A stretch of DNA of 9,054 nucleotides from Methylocapsa sp. (lineage in GTDB: Bacteria; Pseudomonadota; Alphaproteobacteria; Rhizobiales; Beijerinckiaceae). Positions within the stretch are counted from its first letter, which is position 1; the number at the start of each line of letters is the position of its first letter. The position numbers and the translations under genes were made by a program. The notes under the pieces are model-generated. The model was not told the origin of the DNA and made no database searches. It worked only from the letters and a program-made list of their open reading frames with translations. Where the stretch lies: contig PLUZ01000041.1 of assembly GCA_003162995.1 (NCBI GenBank), forward strand, positions 185 to 9,238, read 5' to 3'. Shown one piece after another: positions 5,879 to 9,054 of the stretch.

Positions 5879-8641
5879 ATGACCGGGTACAGGGCTGGCC
5901 GGCAAGGGGTTGAGACCGGCAATGCGCCTGGCAGCATTCAGGCCGCGCTCGACGGCGAGGAAACCGCGGACATATTGTTCGAATTGCTGGCGAATGTGGT
6001 GCACCGCCAACATCCAGAGGTCGCCGCGGTCCTGCGCGGCAAATCCGAGCCCGGGGATTTCGCGCCGGAACTGCTCGCCCGTGTTTTCCAGGCCCACGGA
6101 ATTTGGTTTCAGCTGCTTGCGATCGTCGAACAGCATACCGCGATGAGGCTGCGCCGCCAAACCGAGCGCGTGCGAGGCGAAACTGCGGTGCAGGGTACAT
6201 TCGCCAGTTTCATCGCCGAGGCGGCAAACCAGGGTGCCGCTGCGCAAGACCTGCGTGATCTGTTCGCTTCGACACGCATCCGGCCGGTCATCACCGCACA
6301 TCCCACCGAAGCAAAGCGGGTGACTGTCCTTGAAAAACACCGCCGCATCTACCGGCTGCTGGTCGAGATGGAACAACCGCGATGGACGGCGCGGGAACGC
6401 GCGGGCATCATCGACAAATTGCGTGACGAGATCGCGCTGCTTTGGATGACTGGGGAACTGCGCCTGGAGAAACCATCGGTCGATCAGGAAGTCGCCTGGG
6501 GCCTGCATTTTTTCCACGAGACGCTGTTCGATGGCGTTCCCGATCTTTTGAAGAAGCTTGATCGCGCGCTCGATCAATTCTATCCGGGTGAGCACTCCGC
6601 ACTTACGCCATTTTTCCAATTTGGCTCATGGATTGGCGGCGATCGCGACGGCAATCCTTTTGTTACGAATGACGTCACCCGCCGTGCGCTCAAGCAAAAT
6701 GCCTTGGCGAGCCTGCGCCATTATGAGCAGCATCTTTCTTCGCTGTTGCAAAGCATGTCGATTGCCGAGCGCGCTATGCCTCTCTCGCCGGCGTTCAAAG
6801 AGGCGCTTGCGAATGCCCTCGCTCATCCTGAATGTACGCGAATAGCGCAGCGTAATTCTGGCGAACCTTACCGGCAATTCCTCTTCTGCATGCTGCGCAA
6901 GCTGCAGCTTGCCATCGCGCGTATCGAAGGCGGCCATGCCTTCGGCGCTGCCGGCTACGCCAATGCTGACGAGCTTCTCATCGACCTCCGGACTCTTGAA
7001 GATGCGCTCATCGAAGGCGGCGCTGACGATCTCGCGAAAGACCTCGTGCGGCCAGTCCGCTGGTCGGTTGAGATCTTCCGCTTCCGCACGGTCAGGCTCG
7101 ATCTGCGCGAGAACACCACGCGTCTGACCCAAACGTTGCAGGCACTTTGGCAGGCAAGTGCTGGCCAGAACGGCGGCACCTCGCCAGATCCCGCATCGGC
7201 GGCGTGGAAAAAATGGATCATCGCCGAGCTTGCCCGGCCGTTCCCGGCGACGCGCACGCGGCTGGAGCTGCCGCCCGAGGCGCTGGAGACGCTTGGCATG
7301 TTCGAGCTCGCCAGCGACAAAGCCAAGGAATTCGACCGGGAAGCCTTCGGCTGTTTCATTCTCAGCATGACTCGCTCGGTGGCCGACGTCCTTGGTGCCT
7401 ATCTCCTCGCCAAACACGCGGGTCTCTTCCTCGACGCGGCGGGTGTCGAGACCTGCACCTTGCCGATCGTGCCATTGTTCGAGACGATCGCCGATTTACG
7501 TGCCGCTCCCGGCATCATGCGCGAACTTTTGTCGATGCCGGTCGTCCGGCGCAGCGCCCGCGCCCAAGGCGGTGTGCAGGAAGTGATGATCGGCTATTCG
7601 GACTCCAACAAGGATGGCGGATTTCTCTCCTCGAATTGGGAATTGGCGAAGGCGCAGACCCGGCTGACCAAGACTGGCAGCGAAAGCGGCATTCCGATCG
7701 CGTTTTTCCATGGCCGGGGCGGCTCGGTCAGCCGCGGCGGCGTTCCGGCCGCGCAGGCGGTTGCGGCACAGCCCGCGGGCTCGATCAACGGGCGCTTCCG
7801 GGTGACCGAACAAGGCGAGGTCGTCTCATTCAAATACGCCAATCGCGGCACCGCTCTCTATCAGATGGAAGTCCTCGGGAGTGCCGTGCTTCAGCACGCC
7901 CTCACATCGGAGCAAGAGCAGGCGCTGGTGCCGAGGGCAGAATTCGATGAAGCGATGGAGGCGCTTTCGGGCGCCGCCTATGCGGCTTATGCAGCCTTTA
8001 TTTCCCACCCGGATCTCTTAACGTATTTTCAGGCGGCAAGTCCTCTTGAGGAAATCTCGCTGCTCAACATCGGGTCGCGGCCGGCCCGCCGTTTTGGCGC
8101 GCGTTCGCTCAGTGACCTGCGGGCTATTCCCTTTGTGTTCGCCTGGTCGCAAAACCGTCATTCCGTCACCGGCTGGTACGGTGTGGGGAGTGGCATCGCC
8201 AGTTTCCTTGCGGTGCGCAAGGATCGCGGCGAGGCGCTTTTGCGGCGCATGTTCACCGAGTCGCGGCTCTTCCGGCTGATTATCGGCGAAGTTGAAAAAA
8301 CCCTGTGCCTCGTCGATCTGAAAATCGCGCGCGAATATGCGAGCCTTGTCGCCGACGCGGCCAAGCGCGACGAAATCTTCGCGCTGATCGAGCAGGAGTT
8401 CAGCCTGACCTGTGAGATGATCCTGCGGATCAGCCGGGAGCGCGAGATCGGCGAAAGATTCCCAGCCTATCGCGCCCGTCTCGCGCATCGTCTGCCGACG
8501 ATCAACCAGGTTAATCGCGACCAGGTCGAACTCTTGCGCCGTTTCCGGGCCTGCGATACCGAAGCGGCAATGGAGGCCTATAAATCGAACCTGTTGCTGT
8601 CGATCAATTGTATCGCTAGCGGTCTTGGCGCCACCGGCTAA
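5879..8641 (+). CDS. ppc: Phosphoenolpyruvate carboxylase
   Basis: This 920-residue cytoplasmic enzyme condenses PEP with bicarbonate to give oxaloacetate, the second carbon-fixing step of the serine cycle. Visible motifs are VITAHPTEAKR (137-147) with catalytic His141, GSWIGGDRDGNPFVT (249-263), YSDSNKDGG (573-581), and FHGRGGSVSRGG (610-621) containing the mobile-loop Arg613 and Arg619. Length is within the bacterial range (E. coli 883). I chose ATG 5879 because GGGGA (5868-5872) lies six bases upstream; an in-frame TTG at 5861 would add six residues but has no such site. The C terminus ends GLGATG instead of the usual RNTG. By alignment with E. coli Ppc, inhibitor-site Lys773 and Asn881 correspond to Leu811 and Ala918, while Arg587 and Arg832 are kept as Arg619 and Arg871. 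This suggests reduced aspartate inhibition. mcl starts 42 bases downstream, indicating a shared transcript. Confidence 0.97.
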   Translation: MTGYRAGRQGVETGNAPGSIQAALDGEETADILFELLANVVHRQHPEVAAVLRGKSEPGDFAPELLARVFQAHGIWFQLLAIVEQHTAMRLRRQTERVRGETAVQGTFASFIAEAANQGAAAQDLRDLFASTRIRPVITAHPTEAKRVTVLEKHRRIYRLLVEMEQPRWTARERAGIIDKLRDEIALLWMTGELRLEKPSVDQEVAWGLHFFHETLFDGVPDLLKKLDRALDQFYPGEHSALTPFFQFGSWIGGDRDGNPFVTNDVTRRALKQNALASLRHYEQHLSSLLQSMSIAERAMPLSPAFKEALANALAHPECTRIAQRNSGEPYRQFLFCMLRKLQLAIARIEGGHAFGAAGYANADELLIDLRTLEDALIEGGADDLAKDLVRPVRWSVEIFRFRTVRLDLRENTTRLTQTLQALWQASAGQNGGTSPDPASAAWKKWIIAELARPFPATRTRLELPPEALETLGMFELASDKAKEFDREAFGCFILSMTRSVADVLGAYLLAKHAGLFLDAAGVETCTLPIVPLFETIADLRAAPGIMRELLSMPVVRRSARAQGGVQEVMIGYSDSNKDGGFLSSNWELAKAQTRLTKTGSESGIPIAFFHGRGGSVSRGGVPAAQAVAAQPAGSINGRFRVTEQGEVVSFKYANRGTALYQMEVLGSAVLQHALTSEQEQALVPRAEFDEAMEALSGAAYAAYAAFISHPDLLTYFQAASPLEEISLLNIGSRPARRFGARSLSDLRAIPFVFAWSQNRHSVTGWYGVGSGIASFLAVRKDRGEALLRRMFTESRLFRLIIGEVEKTLCLVDLKIAREYASLVADAAKRDEIFALIEQEFSLTCEMILRISREREIGERFPAYRARLAHRLPTINQVNRDQVELLRRFRACDTEAAMEAYKSNLLLSINCIASGLGATG

Positions 8642-8683
8642 ACAGGCCAGAACATCAACGGTGCAACAGAGAGGAACAAGGGC

Positions 8684-9054
8684 ATGAGCTTCACGATCAT
8701 CGAACAGGCAACGCCGCGTCTGCATCGCTCCGAACTCGCGGTTCCGGGCTCTAATCCGGGATTGTTCGAAAAGGCGGCTCAGTCAGCCGCCGACATTATT
8801 TTTCTCGATGTCGAGGACGCTGTCGCTCCCGACGACAAGGAGCAGGCCCGCAAGAACATTATTGCCGGCCTCAACGATATCAACTGGGGCACAAAGACCA
8901 TGATGGTCCGCATCAATGGTCTTGATACCCATTACATGTACCGGGATGTCGTCGATATCGTCGAGGCCTGTCCGCGCCTCGACATGATCTTGATCCCCAA
9001 GGCTGGTGTTGCGGCGGATGTCTATGCGGTGGACATGCTGGTGACCCAGATCGA
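8684..9054 (+). CDS. mcl: Malyl-CoA lyase, 5' part (cut by window end)
   Basis: This is the first 123 codons of a CitE/HpcH-like lyase that cleaves L-malyl-CoA to acetyl-CoA and glyoxylate, closing the serine cycle. Visible are HRSELAVPGS (14-23), the LDVEDAV core (41-47) typical of the family, MVRINGLD (74-81) with Arg76 in the substrate-binding position, and LIPKAG (103-108). Full-length relatives are about 320 residues, so roughly 200 residues lie beyond the window. The ATG is preceded by GAGAGGAA (8669-8676) at seven bases. A citrate lyase beta subunit or beta-methylmalyl-CoA lyase has similar motifs; mtkAB and ppc directly upstream favour malyl-CoA lyase. Confidence 0.93.
   Translation, partial: MSFTIIEQATPRLHRSELAVPGSNPGLFEKAAQSAADIIFLDVEDAVAPDDKEQARKNIIAGLNDINWGTKTMMVRINGLDTHYMYRDVVDIVEACPRLDMILIPKAGVAADVYAVDMLVTQI

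Noticed and set aside
5802..5882. Short frame ending in an ATGA overlap with the ppc start
   Set aside because: The 26-residue product is Arg-rich and unstructured in appearance, with no ribosome binding site; the overlap is probably chance.
5735..6619. Minus-strand open frame of 294 codons opposite the ppc 5' part
   Set aside because: Antisense to conserved Ppc segments, including the catalytic HPTE region; no supporting start site.
6626..7417. Minus-strand open frame of 263 codons opposite ppc
   Set aside because: Antisense to ppc with no domain or ribosome binding site.

Overview
The window carries most of the carbon-assimilation half of a serine cycle, the formaldehyde/C1 assimilation pathway of type II methanotrophs and other alphaproteobacterial methylotrophs. 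Six genes are supported. On the minus strand are a glycerate 2-kinase (gckA-type) and, downstream of it, serine-glyoxylate aminotransferase (sgaA). On the plus strand are malate thiokinase beta and alpha subunits (mtkA, mtkB), phosphoenolpyruvate carboxylase (ppc) and the first 123 codons of malyl-CoA lyase (mcl), cut by the window end. The protein families, the GC-rich codon use and two palindromic intergenic elements of a type I remember from Rhizobiales genomes (TTTAGAGC... and ...GGATCATGCTCTAA) suggest a Rhizobiales/Hyphomicrobiales methylotroph. A Beijerinckiaceae or Methylocystaceae methanotroph is plausible, but the genus cannot be fixed from this window.

Layout: 1-208 is noncoding, with one compound palindromic repeat and a terminator-like hairpin behind sgaA. 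sgaA occupies 209-1447 (-). A 212-base gap (1448-1659) holds a likely sgaA promoter. gckA occupies 1660-2925 (-). A 498-base divergent control region (2926-3423) separates the two arms. It holds a gckA promoter and leader hairpin, a possible mtkA promoter overlapping a perfect palindrome, and a strongly structured mtkA leader with alternative pairings. mtkA (3424-4614, TTG start), mtkB (4751-5635), ppc (5879-8641) and mcl (8684 onward) follow in one direction. The mtkA-mtkB gap contains a terminator-like hairpin, and the mtkB-ppc gap contains a possible 27-36 residue microprotein gene.

How the genes work together: SgaA moves the amino group of serine to glyoxylate, giving hydroxypyruvate and glycine. 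Hydroxypyruvate reductase (not in this window) makes glycerate, which the kinase converts to 2-phosphoglycerate. Enolase gives PEP, Ppc carboxylates it to oxaloacetate, and malate is formed. MtkAB activates malate to malyl-CoA, and Mcl splits that into acetyl-CoA and glyoxylate, which returns to SgaA. hprA, mtdA, fch and glyA are absent from the window.

The most notable observations are these. Two of the four residues that bind the feedback inhibitor aspartate in E. coli Ppc are replaced here. Matching TTGARC-N18-TGTAAC promoter candidates precede sgaA and gckA. The mtkA leader can form mutually exclusive stems. No mobile element, CRISPR array, tRNA or rRNA was seen.
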